From Embleya sp040605455 (lineage in GTDB: Bacteria > Actinomycetota > Actinomycetes > Streptomycetales > Streptomycetaceae), in assembly GCF_040605455.1 (NCBI RefSeq), contig NZ_JBEXCV010000015.1, positions 27,845 to 91,844 on the forward strand: DNA of 64,000 nt, in the 5' to 3' direction. This document shows positions 25,660 through 32,857 of this stretch, piece by piece. The notes below the pieces were generated by a model, which was not told where the DNA came from, did no database searches, and saw nothing but the letters and a program-made list of their open reading frames with translations. Positions within the stretch are counted from its first letter, which is position 1. Each line of letters begins with the position of its first letter. A program made the position numbers and the translations under genes.

Positions 25660-26444
25660 TCTTCGACTTCCCGGGGGACGGCCGTGTCGAACTCCTCGGC
25701 GGCCGTGTTGAAGGTGCGCAGTACCCGCACGATGTCGAGAGTGTCCATTCCGTCGCGTCGCAGGAGGGGGACGAAGGCGGTGAAGTTGGTCGAGTCGGAT
25801 GGGCCGAAACAGCCGTAGCAGCCACGTGCGAAAGTGGGGCAGAGGGCTCCGCAGCCGGCGTGGGTGACCGGGCCCAGGCAAGGAGTGCCGCGAGCCACGG
25901 TCACGCAGACGGTGCCACGTCGTTTGCACTCGAAGCACACGCTGTGCGCGGGCACGTCGGGTTTGCGTCCGGCGAGGAAGCCGGTGATGACCTCGACGAG
26001 TTGGCCGCGGTCGATGGGGCAGCCGCGCAGTTCGAAGTCGACCGGAACATGGGCGCTGATGGGGGTCGAGGTGGCGAGTGTCGCGATGTAGTCCGGTCGG
26101 GCGTAGACCACCGAGGTGAACTCGACGACGTCCGCGTAGTTGCGCAGGGCCTGGATGCCGCCGGCGGTCGCGCAGGCGCCGATGGTCACCAGGTGCCGGG
26201 AATCGGCGCGGATCCGGTGGATTCGGTCGACGTCCTCCCGGGTGGTCACCGAGCCCTCGACCAGGGACAGGTCGTAGGGGCCGGGCGCGGGCGCGCCGGA
26301 TGCCTCCAGGAAGTGCGAGATCTCCCATTTCTCGGCGATGCCGAGGAGCTCGTCTTCGCAGTCGAGCAGGGTGAGCTGGCAGCCGTCGCAGGAGGCGAAC
26401 TTCCACACCGCCAGTTTCGGGGGCCGGTGGGCATCGGTGGGCAT
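25656..26444 (-). CDS. hyhS: NiFe hydrogenase small (delta) subunit
   Basis: A 262-residue Fe-S electron-transfer subunit pairing with hyhL. The N-terminal FASCDGCQLTLLDCED ligates the proximal 4Fe-4S cluster together with IGACATAGG and ELRGCPIDRGQL. The C-terminal half, CFECKRRGTVC, GTPCLGPVTHAGCGALCP and GCYGCFGP, supplies ligands for two more clusters. It lacks a twin-arginine signal, so the enzyme is cytoplasmic, as expected for group 3. Start 1 nt after the hyhG stop. Confidence 0.93.
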   Translation of the reverse strand: MPTDAHRPPKLAVWKFASCDGCQLTLLDCEDELLGIAEKWEISHFLEASGAPAPGPYDLSLVEGSVTTREDVDRIHRIRADSRHLVTIGACATAGGIQALRNYADVVEFTSVVYARPDYIATLATSTPISAHVPVDFELRGCPIDRGQLVEVITGFLAGRKPDVPAHSVCFECKRRGTVCVTVARGTPCLGPVTHAGCGALCPTFARGCYGCFGPSDSTNFTAFVPLLRRDGMDTLDIVRVLRTFNTAAEEFDTAVPREVEE

Positions 26445-26445
26445 G

Positions 26446-27279
26446 TCACAACTCTCGGATCATGAGGAGGGGCTGCGCACGGGTCCAGGTGATGACGGGA
26501 CCGTCGCTGCACAGCAGCAGGGGGCCGAGTTGGCAGTGCCCGCAGTGTCCGCTTCCGCAGTGCATGGTGCGTTCGAGGGAGACTTGGATCCGGTCCGGAT
26601 CGACGCCACGGTGCACGAGGTCGTGTGCGGTCGCCCTGATCATCGGCTCGGGGCCACAGATGAACGCCGTCACGGTGCGCGGATCGAACGCGGCCCGGTC
26701 GACCAGGGTGGTGACCAGTCCCACGTCGTCCCGCCAACGTGGGTCGGGGAAGTCCACGGTGGTCAGGACGCGAGCGCCGGCCTGCCATGTACGTGCCTGG
26801 TCGACGTACAGCACGTCGCCGGGTGTACGTGCCCCGATCAGGAGGTTCACGCGTCCGTACCGGCCGGGTGCGGCGATCGCGTCGACCACGAGCGGCCGAA
26901 GGGGGGCCAAGCCGATCCCGCCGGCCACGACCAACAGATCGCCGCCGGTCGGGGCGGGCAACTGCCACCCGGTGCCGAAGGGGCCGCGTATCCCGAGGGT
27001 GTCGCCGACGCGCACTCCGTGGAGCGCGCCGGAGACGGCCCCGACGACGCGCACGGTGTGCTGGAGAAGTCGTCCGTCCATTCCGCAGACCGACAGCGGA
27101 ATGTCGCCGACACCGAAGGCGTAGACCATCGCGAACTGCCCCGGTACGAAGGGCGCCAGGGGCGAGCGAACGGGTGCCAATGTAATCGTTGCCGTCTCGG
27201 GCGTTTCGATCCGGCGTTCGAGCACCCGATACGGTACCGGCACGGCCGCTGTAGCCACCCCCGCCGCCGGACTTGTCAT
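26446..27279 (-). CDS. hyhG: Hydrogenase FAD/NAD(P)-binding (gamma) subunit
   Basis: A 277-residue diaphorase-type subunit that exchanges electrons with NAD(P)H. FVPGQFAMVYAFGVGDIPLSV binds FAD. LLVVAGGIGLAPLRPLVV is the NAD(P) loop and FICGPEPMIRATAHDLVHRG the C-terminal NAD motif. CGSGHCGHCQLGPLLLCSDGP holds the four cysteines of a 2Fe-2S cluster, as in PyrK-like and HydG subunits. The start overlaps the stop of the cyclic-nucleotide-binding gene (ATGA). Confidence 0.92.
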   Translation of the reverse strand: MTSPAAGVATAAVPVPYRVLERRIETPETATITLAPVRSPLAPFVPGQFAMVYAFGVGDIPLSVCGMDGRLLQHTVRVVGAVSGALHGVRVGDTLGIRGPFGTGWQLPAPTGGDLLVVAGGIGLAPLRPLVVDAIAAPGRYGRVNLLIGARTPGDVLYVDQARTWQAGARVLTTVDFPDPRWRDDVGLVTTLVDRAAFDPRTVTAFICGPEPMIRATAHDLVHRGVDPDRIQVSLERTMHCGSGHCGHCQLGPLLLCSDGPVITWTRAQPLLMIREL

Positions 27280-27746
27280 GCCCTTCCCCGGGTGTTCGCG
27301 GCGTCGGAGCCCCCGTAGAGGTCGAGCAGACGAATGCGAGTCGCCTTGAGTCGCCGGGCGATCACCTGGGCGACGCAGTGATTGACCACGAGTCCGAACG
27401 TGGGATCCTCGTCGCACATGGCACGAACCTCGCCCGCGTCGAACTCGTACGCGACGACGGCGCCGCGGGTGTATGCGCCGAGGTGCCAGCGGTACGGCTG
27501 GAACAGCCAGGACCATCCCAGTAGTTCGTCCACGCCCAGAGTCTCCACGACGGCATCGCGTCGACCCGGGACGTGGATGTCGAGCGCGACCAGTCCGGAG
27601 CGGACGACCCAGAATCGATCCGCCGGGCCGTGCTCTTCGAAGACGCGGGTGGCGCCGGGGAAGGAGACGTCACGGGCGATCGCGATCAGTCGGTCGCGCG
27701 GACCTGCCCCCAGGGCCCCGAGGAAGCCGTTGCGAAGGACGGTCAC
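27276..27746 (-). CDS. Cyclic-nucleotide-binding (Crp-like sensor) domain protein inside the hydrogenase operon
   Basis: 156 residues starting with GTG at 27746, which overlaps the hyhB stop (GTGA). It has a single beta-barrel cNMP-binding domain: FEEHGPADRFWVVRSGLVALDIHVPGR, VETLGVDELLGWSWLF, TRGAVVAYEFDAGEVRAMC. The consensus phosphate-binding RXA segment is not obvious, so the ligand may not be cAMP. There is no DNA-binding helix-turn-helix after the barrel; the C-terminus is a helical VVNHCVAQVIARRLKATRIRLLDLYG. It probably regulates enzyme activity or assembly by protein contact (inference). Confidence 0.85.
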   Translation of the reverse strand: MTVLRNGFLGALGAGPRDRLIAIARDVSFPGATRVFEEHGPADRFWVVRSGLVALDIHVPGRRDAVVETLGVDELLGWSWLFQPYRWHLGAYTRGAVVAYEFDAGEVRAMCDEDPTFGLVVNHCVAQVIARRLKATRIRLLDLYGGSDAANTRGRA

Positions 27747-28906
27747 CGCGACTCCTCGCGTGGCGTTTCCCGGCGGGTATCCCGTTCGCGGCTCAGCGCG
27801 TGAGCCTCCTCGGTGATGTCGATGCCGACCGGGCACCAGACGATGCAACGTCCGCAGCCGACACAACCGGAACTGCCGAACTGGTCGAACCAGGTGCCGA
27901 GTTTGTGGGTGGCCCATTGTCGATATCGGCTGTGCGGCGAGTCCCGGACCGGACCTGCCCCCGCCAGGTGGGTGAAGTCCCGGTCGAAGCAGGACTCCCA
28001 GCGATGCCACCGTTCGGCGTGGTCGCCGGTGAGGTCGGTGACGTCCTCGGTTGTGGTGCAGAAACACGTCGGGCAGACCATGGTGCAGTTGCCGCAGGTC
28101 AGGCAGCGCGACGCGACGTCGTCCCAGCGCTCGGCGTCCAGTGTGTCCCGCATCAACGTCCGGAGGTCCACCAACGGCATGGAACGCCCCATGTGATCCG
28201 CCGCGTCGGCGACGCGCGCGTGGGCGGCCGTTCGGGTGGCGACATCGGCCGGCCGGCGCGGCAATTCGGCCAACACCGCGCTTCCTTCCTCGCTGCCGGC
28301 GCGCACGAGGAAACGATGGCCGTCGGCGTCGAGCACCTCGGTCAGCGCCAGGTCGTAGCCGGGGCCCACCGCGGGCCCGGTCCCCATGGAGACACAGAAA
28401 CATGTGGCACCCGGGTCGGTGCATTCCACCGCCACCAGGAAGGCCCGTTCCCGGCGCCCGCGGTAGGTCGGATCCGCGTGGCGCCCACCGGTCAGTACGC
28501 GGTCCTGGATCGCGATGGCCCGCAGATCGCAGGGACGCACGCCCAGGAACGCGTACGACGGTGGAGGGGCTGCTTCCCTCGTCACCACCATCCCACCGTC
28601 GGCACCGCGATCGGCGGCCCATTCCCGTACACGCGGCGGGTGCAGGAACGTCTTCCAGGACTGCGGGCCGGCACTGTGCGCGAAAACGGCGCGATCCTCG
28701 CGGGCGGACAACCGATAGCGGCCTGCCTCCAGATCGACCCCCCAGCCGGCGGGGAGCTCCGAGCCGGAGGAGATCTCGGCGAGAACGATCGCGCCGTCCC
28801 GCACGGTGGGCCCGACGACCGTGCGACCCCGCGCGGCGAGACTCACGATCAGCGCGTCCAAGCCGCCCTCGTCGATGACCGCCGCGCCACCACCGTCGTC
28901 CGTCAT
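27743..28906 (-). CDS. hyhB: Hydrogenase 4Fe-4S (beta) subunit
   Basis: A 387-residue Fe-S protein that links the diaphorase and hydrogenase halves. The N-terminal part (YAFLGVRPCDLRAIAIQDRV, CTDPGATCFCVSMGTGPAV) is typical of anaerobic sulfite reductase A/HydB proteins. The C-terminal part carries two ferredoxin motifs, CLTCGNCTMVCPTCFC and CVGCGRCIVWCPVGID. The ATG at 28906 follows AGGAG. First gene of the operon hyhB-cNMP-hyhG-hyhS-hyhL; all four internal junctions are overlaps or 1-nt gaps. Confidence 0.92.
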   Translation of the reverse strand: MTDDGGGAAVIDEGGLDALIVSLAARGRTVVGPTVRDGAIVLAEISSGSELPAGWGVDLEAGRYRLSAREDRAVFAHSAGPQSWKTFLHPPRVREWAADRGADGGMVVTREAAPPPSYAFLGVRPCDLRAIAIQDRVLTGGRHADPTYRGRRERAFLVAVECTDPGATCFCVSMGTGPAVGPGYDLALTEVLDADGHRFLVRAGSEEGSAVLAELPRRPADVATRTAAHARVADAADHMGRSMPLVDLRTLMRDTLDAERWDDVASRCLTCGNCTMVCPTCFCTTTEDVTDLTGDHAERWHRWESCFDRDFTHLAGAGPVRDSPHSRYRQWATHKLGTWFDQFGSSGCVGCGRCIVWCPVGIDITEEAHALSRERDTRRETPREESR

Positions 28907-29092
28907 CCGTCGAACTCCTAACGCCGATGTGGTAGTCACGGCCGTTGTGCATATGGACTCTAGGTCGGATAAGTGCCGACAGGTTCCACTGCTAGCCCAG
29001 CCGGCCTCTTCATTACCTCGGATGGACCTCGCCGGGCCCACTACCGTGCGTCGAGTCCGTGGATCCATCGCGCGGCGGGATGAGGACCGAAG

Positions 29093-29110
29093 CGATTCGA
29101 ATTCGGAGGA
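29093..29110 (+). promoter_or_regulatory. CGATTCGAATTCGGAGGA motif in the hydrogenase/protease divergent region
   Basis: It lies in the 254-nt region between hyhB and the maturation protease and matches the site at 24101. It contains the inverted pair CGATTCGAATTCG, as an operator would. No -10/-35 pair could be fixed with confidence. Confidence 0.35.
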
Positions 29111-29160
29111 TCCGGGCAAAGCCGACACCGAACCTGTGATCGCCCGAGGAAGGAGCCGAC

Positions 29161-29745
29161 ATGGGAGCCGCACTCCGGATCGCCGTGATCGGGGTCGGCA
29201 ACGAGTACCGTCGCGACGACGGCGTGGGCTGGGGCGTCGTGGCCCGACTCGCGGAACGAGCCGGGATACAGCCGCTGCCGGAGGGGACGACGCTCGCCGT
29301 GTGCGACGGCGACCCCGCACGAATGATCACGCTGTGGTCGGGTGTCGACCTCGCCCTCGTGGTGGACGCGGCCAGAAGCTGCCCGCCGTGTCCCGGGCGC
29401 GTGCGCCGCATGGAGTGGAACGGTGAGCAACTCTCCCACGTGGGCGGCAGCACGAGTACGCACGGGTTGGGACTCGGCGACGCGGTCGAACTCTCCCGGG
29501 TGTTGGCACGCCTGCCACGCCACTTGGTCGTCTACGCCGTCGAGGCAGCCGATACCGGCCTGGGCACGGGACTGTCGGCACCGGTCGCGGCCGCGGTGGA
29601 GCCACTCGCCGAGCGGATCGCGCAAGAGATCACGCTGCGCGCGGCGGCCACCCCGGAAGGAAAGCGCGATCAGAACCCCGGTCGAAGTCGGTGGCCAACC
29701 GAGGGTGCACCGGCTCGGGGTCGACCAGGTACACACAGTGATTGA
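29161..29745 (+). CDS. Hydrogenase maturation protease
   Basis: A 194-residue HycI/HyaD-family endopeptidase that removes the C-terminal peptide of the large subunit after Ni insertion. IGVGNEYRRDDGVGWGVVARL carries the conserved Asp that senses nickel; VDLALVVDAARS and STHGLGLGDAVELSRVL follow the family pattern. The C-terminal 30 residues (Pro/Arg/Gly-rich) look like an extension. ATG at 29161 follows GGAAGGAG. Divergent from the hydrogenase operon, and the natural partner for hyhL. Confidence 0.9.
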   Translation: MGAALRIAVIGVGNEYRRDDGVGWGVVARLAERAGIQPLPEGTTLAVCDGDPARMITLWSGVDLALVVDAARSCPPCPGRVRRMEWNGEQLSHVGGSTSTHGLGLGDAVELSRVLARLPRHLVVYAVEAADTGLGTGLSAPVAAAVEPLAERIAQEITLRAAATPEGKRDQNPGRSRWPTEGAPARGRPGTHSD

Positions 29746-29754
29746 CGTCAGCAC

Positions 29755-29769
29755 GTTTATACCGTCAAC
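29755..29769 (+). promoter_or_regulatory. Degenerate GTTGACnnnGTCAAC-type site upstream of the methylase
   Basis: GTTTATACCGTCAAC keeps the right half-site GTCAAC fully and three bases of the left. The downstream bases GAAGATGATCC resemble ACATATGATCC after the same half-site at mcrB. It is 45 nt before the methylase start. Confidence 0.45.
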
Positions 29770-29814
29770 GAAGATGATCCATGATCAAGATCAACTGCCG
29801 TGTACGCTGTGGCG

Positions 29815-31473
29815 ATGACGGATAGCGGTGCTTCGCCGGGTGGACCCCTTGTCACCGGTTCCGAGATCGCGCGGCTGGCCGGGGTCACTCGGGCCGCTGT
29901 CTCCAACTGGCGTCGGCGCTACGACGACTTTCCCGCGCCGGCGGGAGGCGCCGCGAACAGTCCGCTCTATGCGCTCGCCGAGGTCCAGGAGTGGCTGGAC
30001 CGGCAGCGCAAAGGGCAGGGAGTGTCACCCGAGGTCGAACTGTGGCAGGCCATGCGAGCCGCGTACGGGGACCGGATGGTCGCGGGCCTGGCAGAGGTGG
30101 CCGCAGCGCTGACCGGAGCGGATGAGTCGGAACTCCCGGGTGACGTCGCCACCCATGTACGGGGGCTCGTTCGAGCCGAAGCACCCGTCGACCTCGTGAA
30201 TGGACTGACCGACCGGTTCATGGACTCCGCTCGGCGTGCGGGATCGGACCAGGTGACTCCCGAGCGGGTCGTGCGGGCCGTGCGCCACTTCGCCCCCGAG
30301 TTGCCGGCCGACGGCACGGTGTTCGACCCCGCCTGCGGAATCGGGGCGCTGCTCCTGTCCGTCGCCTCCGAGGTCGGGATGCGCTGCTGCGGTCAGGAGA
30401 TGGATGCCGACAGCGCCCGTTTCGCGCAGCTTCGTGCCGATCTCCTGGGTCGATCGGACGTGCGCATCCTGGCGGGTGATTCCCTTCGCGCGGACGAATG
30501 GCCGGGCCTCAAGGCGGATTTGGTGGTCTGTGACCCACCGGTGGGCGTGACCGAGTGGGGGCGGGACGAGCTGTTGCTCGACGCCCGGTGGGAACTCGGT
30601 ACCCCGTCCAAGGCCGAAGGGGAGCTCGCGTGGCTCCAACATGCCTATGCGCACACCGAGCCCGGCGGTCAGGTCCTCATGGTCATGCCGGCCTCGGCCG
30701 CCTATCGCAAGGCGGGTCGGCGCATCCGAGCGGAACTCGTTCGCCGGGGCATTGTGCGCCAAGTGATCGCGCTGCCGCCGGGGACGGCGACCTCGCACGC
30801 CCTGCCTGTTCATCTGTGGTGTCTCCAGCGTCCCGGGAACGCCGCGAACGCGGATGCGAAGCACACCGTTCGCATGGTCGACCTGACCGGCAACAGCCCC
30901 GACGGCAGCCTGGAGCCACGCCCCGATCAGGTCGCGGACGTGCCCCTGATCGAGCTGCTGGACGACACCGTCGACCTGACCCCCGGCAGCCATCTCCGGT
31001 CCAGGGACCGCGACTACCCCGGCGAGTACGTCGCCCTGCGCAAGGAACTGGAGGGCCACATCCGCCGATTGGCCGCACTCCTGCCCGAGCTTGAGGCGGG
31101 CGGCGGAGCGGGCTCGCTGGACGGCGCCACCACCGGCGTCGCGGATCTCGCGCGCGCCGGACTCGTCAGGTACGACGGCCCGGAACCGGTCTCGGCCAAC
31201 GAACAGCTCGATACGGACTATCTGCGGGGATTCCTGCACAGCTCCATGAACACCCGCAGGTCCACAAGTGCCAGTGGGACGTATCGCGCCGACAGCAGGG
31301 GTTCGCGTATCCCTCGCATGAGCATCGGCGAGCAGCGCCGATACGGCTCTGCCTTCCGAGCCCTGTCCGCCTTCGAGGAAGGGATGCGCGAGGTGGACGC
31401 GTTGAGTCGGCAGCTCGCCGAGGTCGCCCGTGACGGCCTCGCCACGGGTGCACTGGCCCCTCCCCGGGAGTGA
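29815..31473 (+). CDS. N-6 adenine DNA methylase-like protein with an N-terminal helix-turn-helix
   Basis: 552 residues from ATG at 29815 (GTG at 29800 is possible; no ribosome site, perhaps leaderless). The N-terminus IARLAGVTRAAVSNWRRR is a MerR/excisionase-like DNA-binding helix-turn-helix. The middle is HsdM-like: motif I VFDPACGIGALLLSVASE and GEMD-type GQEMDADSARF. The catalytic motif IV is VVCDPPVGV rather than the usual NPPF/Y, so methyltransferase activity is uncertain. The C-terminal 150 residues are helical. No specificity subunit adjoins it. Convergent with McrBC, which suggests a defence or regulatory role (inference). Confidence 0.8.
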   Translation: MTDSGASPGGPLVTGSEIARLAGVTRAAVSNWRRRYDDFPAPAGGAANSPLYALAEVQEWLDRQRKGQGVSPEVELWQAMRAAYGDRMVAGLAEVAAALTGADESELPGDVATHVRGLVRAEAPVDLVNGLTDRFMDSARRAGSDQVTPERVVRAVRHFAPELPADGTVFDPACGIGALLLSVASEVGMRCCGQEMDADSARFAQLRADLLGRSDVRILAGDSLRADEWPGLKADLVVCDPPVGVTEWGRDELLLDARWELGTPSKAEGELAWLQHAYAHTEPGGQVLMVMPASAAYRKAGRRIRAELVRRGIVRQVIALPPGTATSHALPVHLWCLQRPGNAANADAKHTVRMVDLTGNSPDGSLEPRPDQVADVPLIELLDDTVDLTPGSHLRSRDRDYPGEYVALRKELEGHIRRLAALLPELEAGGGAGSLDGATTGVADLARAGLVRYDGPEPVSANEQLDTDYLRGFLHSSMNTRRSTSASGTYRADSRGSRIPRMSIGEQRRYGSAFRALSAFEEGMREVDALSRQLAEVARDGLATGALAPPRE

Positions 31474-31492
31474 GCGGTAGCGAGGACACCGG

Positions 31493-31509
31493 CCGCCGGA
31501 CACCGGCGG
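31493..31509 (+). terminator. GC hairpin between the convergent methylase and mcrC
   Basis: CCGCCGG-ACA-CCGGCGG forms a perfect 7-bp stem in the 106-nt convergent gap. No T-run follows, so termination is only a possibility. Confidence 0.3.
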
Positions 31510-31579
31510 GTGTGGGGCGCCGCCCCGTGTGCTCCTGCAGGACGGTCGGTCGGACAGCCGGTCGGACCGTGGTCCCGGG

Positions 31580-32857
31580 TCACGGACGTGGTGCCGCGCG
31601 GCCCAGCCGTCCGGCGATCTCGCGTATAGCGGACAGGAGTTGCCCGGGTTCGTGGGTGAGGTCGAGGCTGTGCCGGTACAGCCGCACTCCCCGCCCGTGC
31701 GGCCCCGCGGTCGTCCCGCGCACCTCGTGGAAGTGCTCGGGCCGCCGTCCGGCCGCGTACACCAGGTGCGCTTCGGGCAGACCGAGCACGGTGGCGTAGG
31801 CCAGTGCCTGGTACAGGTCGGCGTTGAGTCGCCCGTCGGTCTTCTCGACCTTGTACTTGGCGTCGACGACGGCGAGCGGAGTACGGCCGTCGCGGGTGCG
31901 GACGACGAGGTCGGGCCGGATCCGGACGAGTCCCGCGGTGTCGAGGTGGTGGGGGTCCTGGGGGGACGCGGTCAGACCGTGCTCCCGCACGGCCTCGCGC
32001 AGGGCCACCGTGACGAAGTCCTCGAACAGCTTGTTCATGTCGATCAGGAAGCCGTCGACGGTGAGTGCTTCGGGCAGTGCCGGACGGTGTTCCGGGGAGG
32101 CGCCGCGCAGGACGGCCTCGGCCAGGCGCAGCGCGGGCCGGTAGCGGGAGTTCAGGCGCGACGGCTGCCAGCGTGGTGGTTCCTGCCCGCGGACCAGTGG
32201 CAGCGCGTCGACGAGACGTACGCGCTGACGGGCGAGACGCCGCCGGACCGGGCCGGGCACGCCGGGCAGCCGCAGCAGCCGCTCGACGGCGGCGCGCAGG
32301 ATGCGGTTCTCCGCCGTGTCGGCGGTGTAGGCGTCGTAGCTGATCTCGACGGGCGGCGTACGGCCGAAGTGCCGTCGGATCTGCTCGGCCTCACGCAGCC
32401 GCCCGCGCACGACGAGGGCGGACTCCTCCACCGTCCGGTAGCCCTGGAGGACGCCCTGCCGCAGCGCCGCGTCGATCTGCCGCTCCACGGCGTGCGCGAG
32501 CGCGGGGACGACGTCGTCGTACGCTCCGATGTCGACGGTGCCCTCCCGGCTGTCACGCCAGGCACGTGCCGGGTCCAGGCTGAATCCGAGAAGGAAGAAC
32601 AGCCTTCTCACCGGGGTCTTGGGCGTGATCCGTACGACCGGGCCGCCCGGTGTGCGCACGGCGCCGACCAGGCTGCCGGCTCGCAGCAGCCAGTGCCCGT
32701 GGTGGCCGGGGTCCGGGGTCGCGCTCCGCAGGATGCCGGAGGCGGCGAGGGCGCGTCCGGTCTCGGGATCCAGGGGAACGGAGACGGCGGGCCCGTACTC
32801 GCGCAACGTCACCTCGCGCAACTTCACCTCGCGCAACGTCGTCTCGGGCGTCGTCAC
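31580..32857 (-). CDS. mcrC: McrC family protein (nuclease component of McrBC)
   Basis: 425 residues, GTG start overlapping the mcrB stop (GTGA). The N-terminal part begins with pentapeptide repeats (TLREV KLREV TLREY). The middle VRITPKTPVRRLFFLLGF and IDAALRQGVLQGYRTVEE belongs to the McrBC 5-methylcytosine restriction family. The C-terminal PD-(D/E)xK nuclease has LVRIRPDLVVR and LAVVDAKYKVEK. McrC assembles on McrB rings and cuts modified DNA after GTP-driven translocation. Intact catalytic residues suggest activity. Confidence 0.9.
   Translation of the reverse strand: MTTPETTLREVKLREVTLREYGPAVSVPLDPETGRALAASGILRSATPDPGHHGHWLLRAGSLVGAVRTPGGPVVRITPKTPVRRLFFLLGFSLDPARAWRDSREGTVDIGAYDDVVPALAHAVERQIDAALRQGVLQGYRTVEESALVVRGRLREAEQIRRHFGRTPPVEISYDAYTADTAENRILRAAVERLLRLPGVPGPVRRRLARQRVRLVDALPLVRGQEPPRWQPSRLNSRYRPALRLAEAVLRGASPEHRPALPEALTVDGFLIDMNKLFEDFVTVALREAVREHGLTASPQDPHHLDTAGLVRIRPDLVVRTRDGRTPLAVVDAKYKVEKTDGRLNADLYQALAYATVLGLPEAHLVYAAGRRPEHFHEVRGTTAGPHGRGVRLYRHSLDLTHEPGQLLSAIREIAGRLGRAAPRP
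32801..32845 (+). repeat. Three 15-bp tandem repeats at the 5' end of mcrC
   Basis: GCGCAACGTCACCTC occurs three times with 1-2 changes. In the minus-strand reading it encodes LREV-type pentapeptides near the protein N-terminus. The period keeps the frame. Confidence 0.9.

Noticed and set aside
24202..26406. Single 734-codon frame covering hyhL and part of hyhS
   Set aside because: The upstream third is out of frame with the real small subunit; the GTG at 25659 in a GTGA overlap is the natural start.
28950..28970. DosR-like box near GGACTCTAGGTC upstream of the hydrogenase operon
   Set aside because: The half-sites do not pair well and the match to the consensus is weak.
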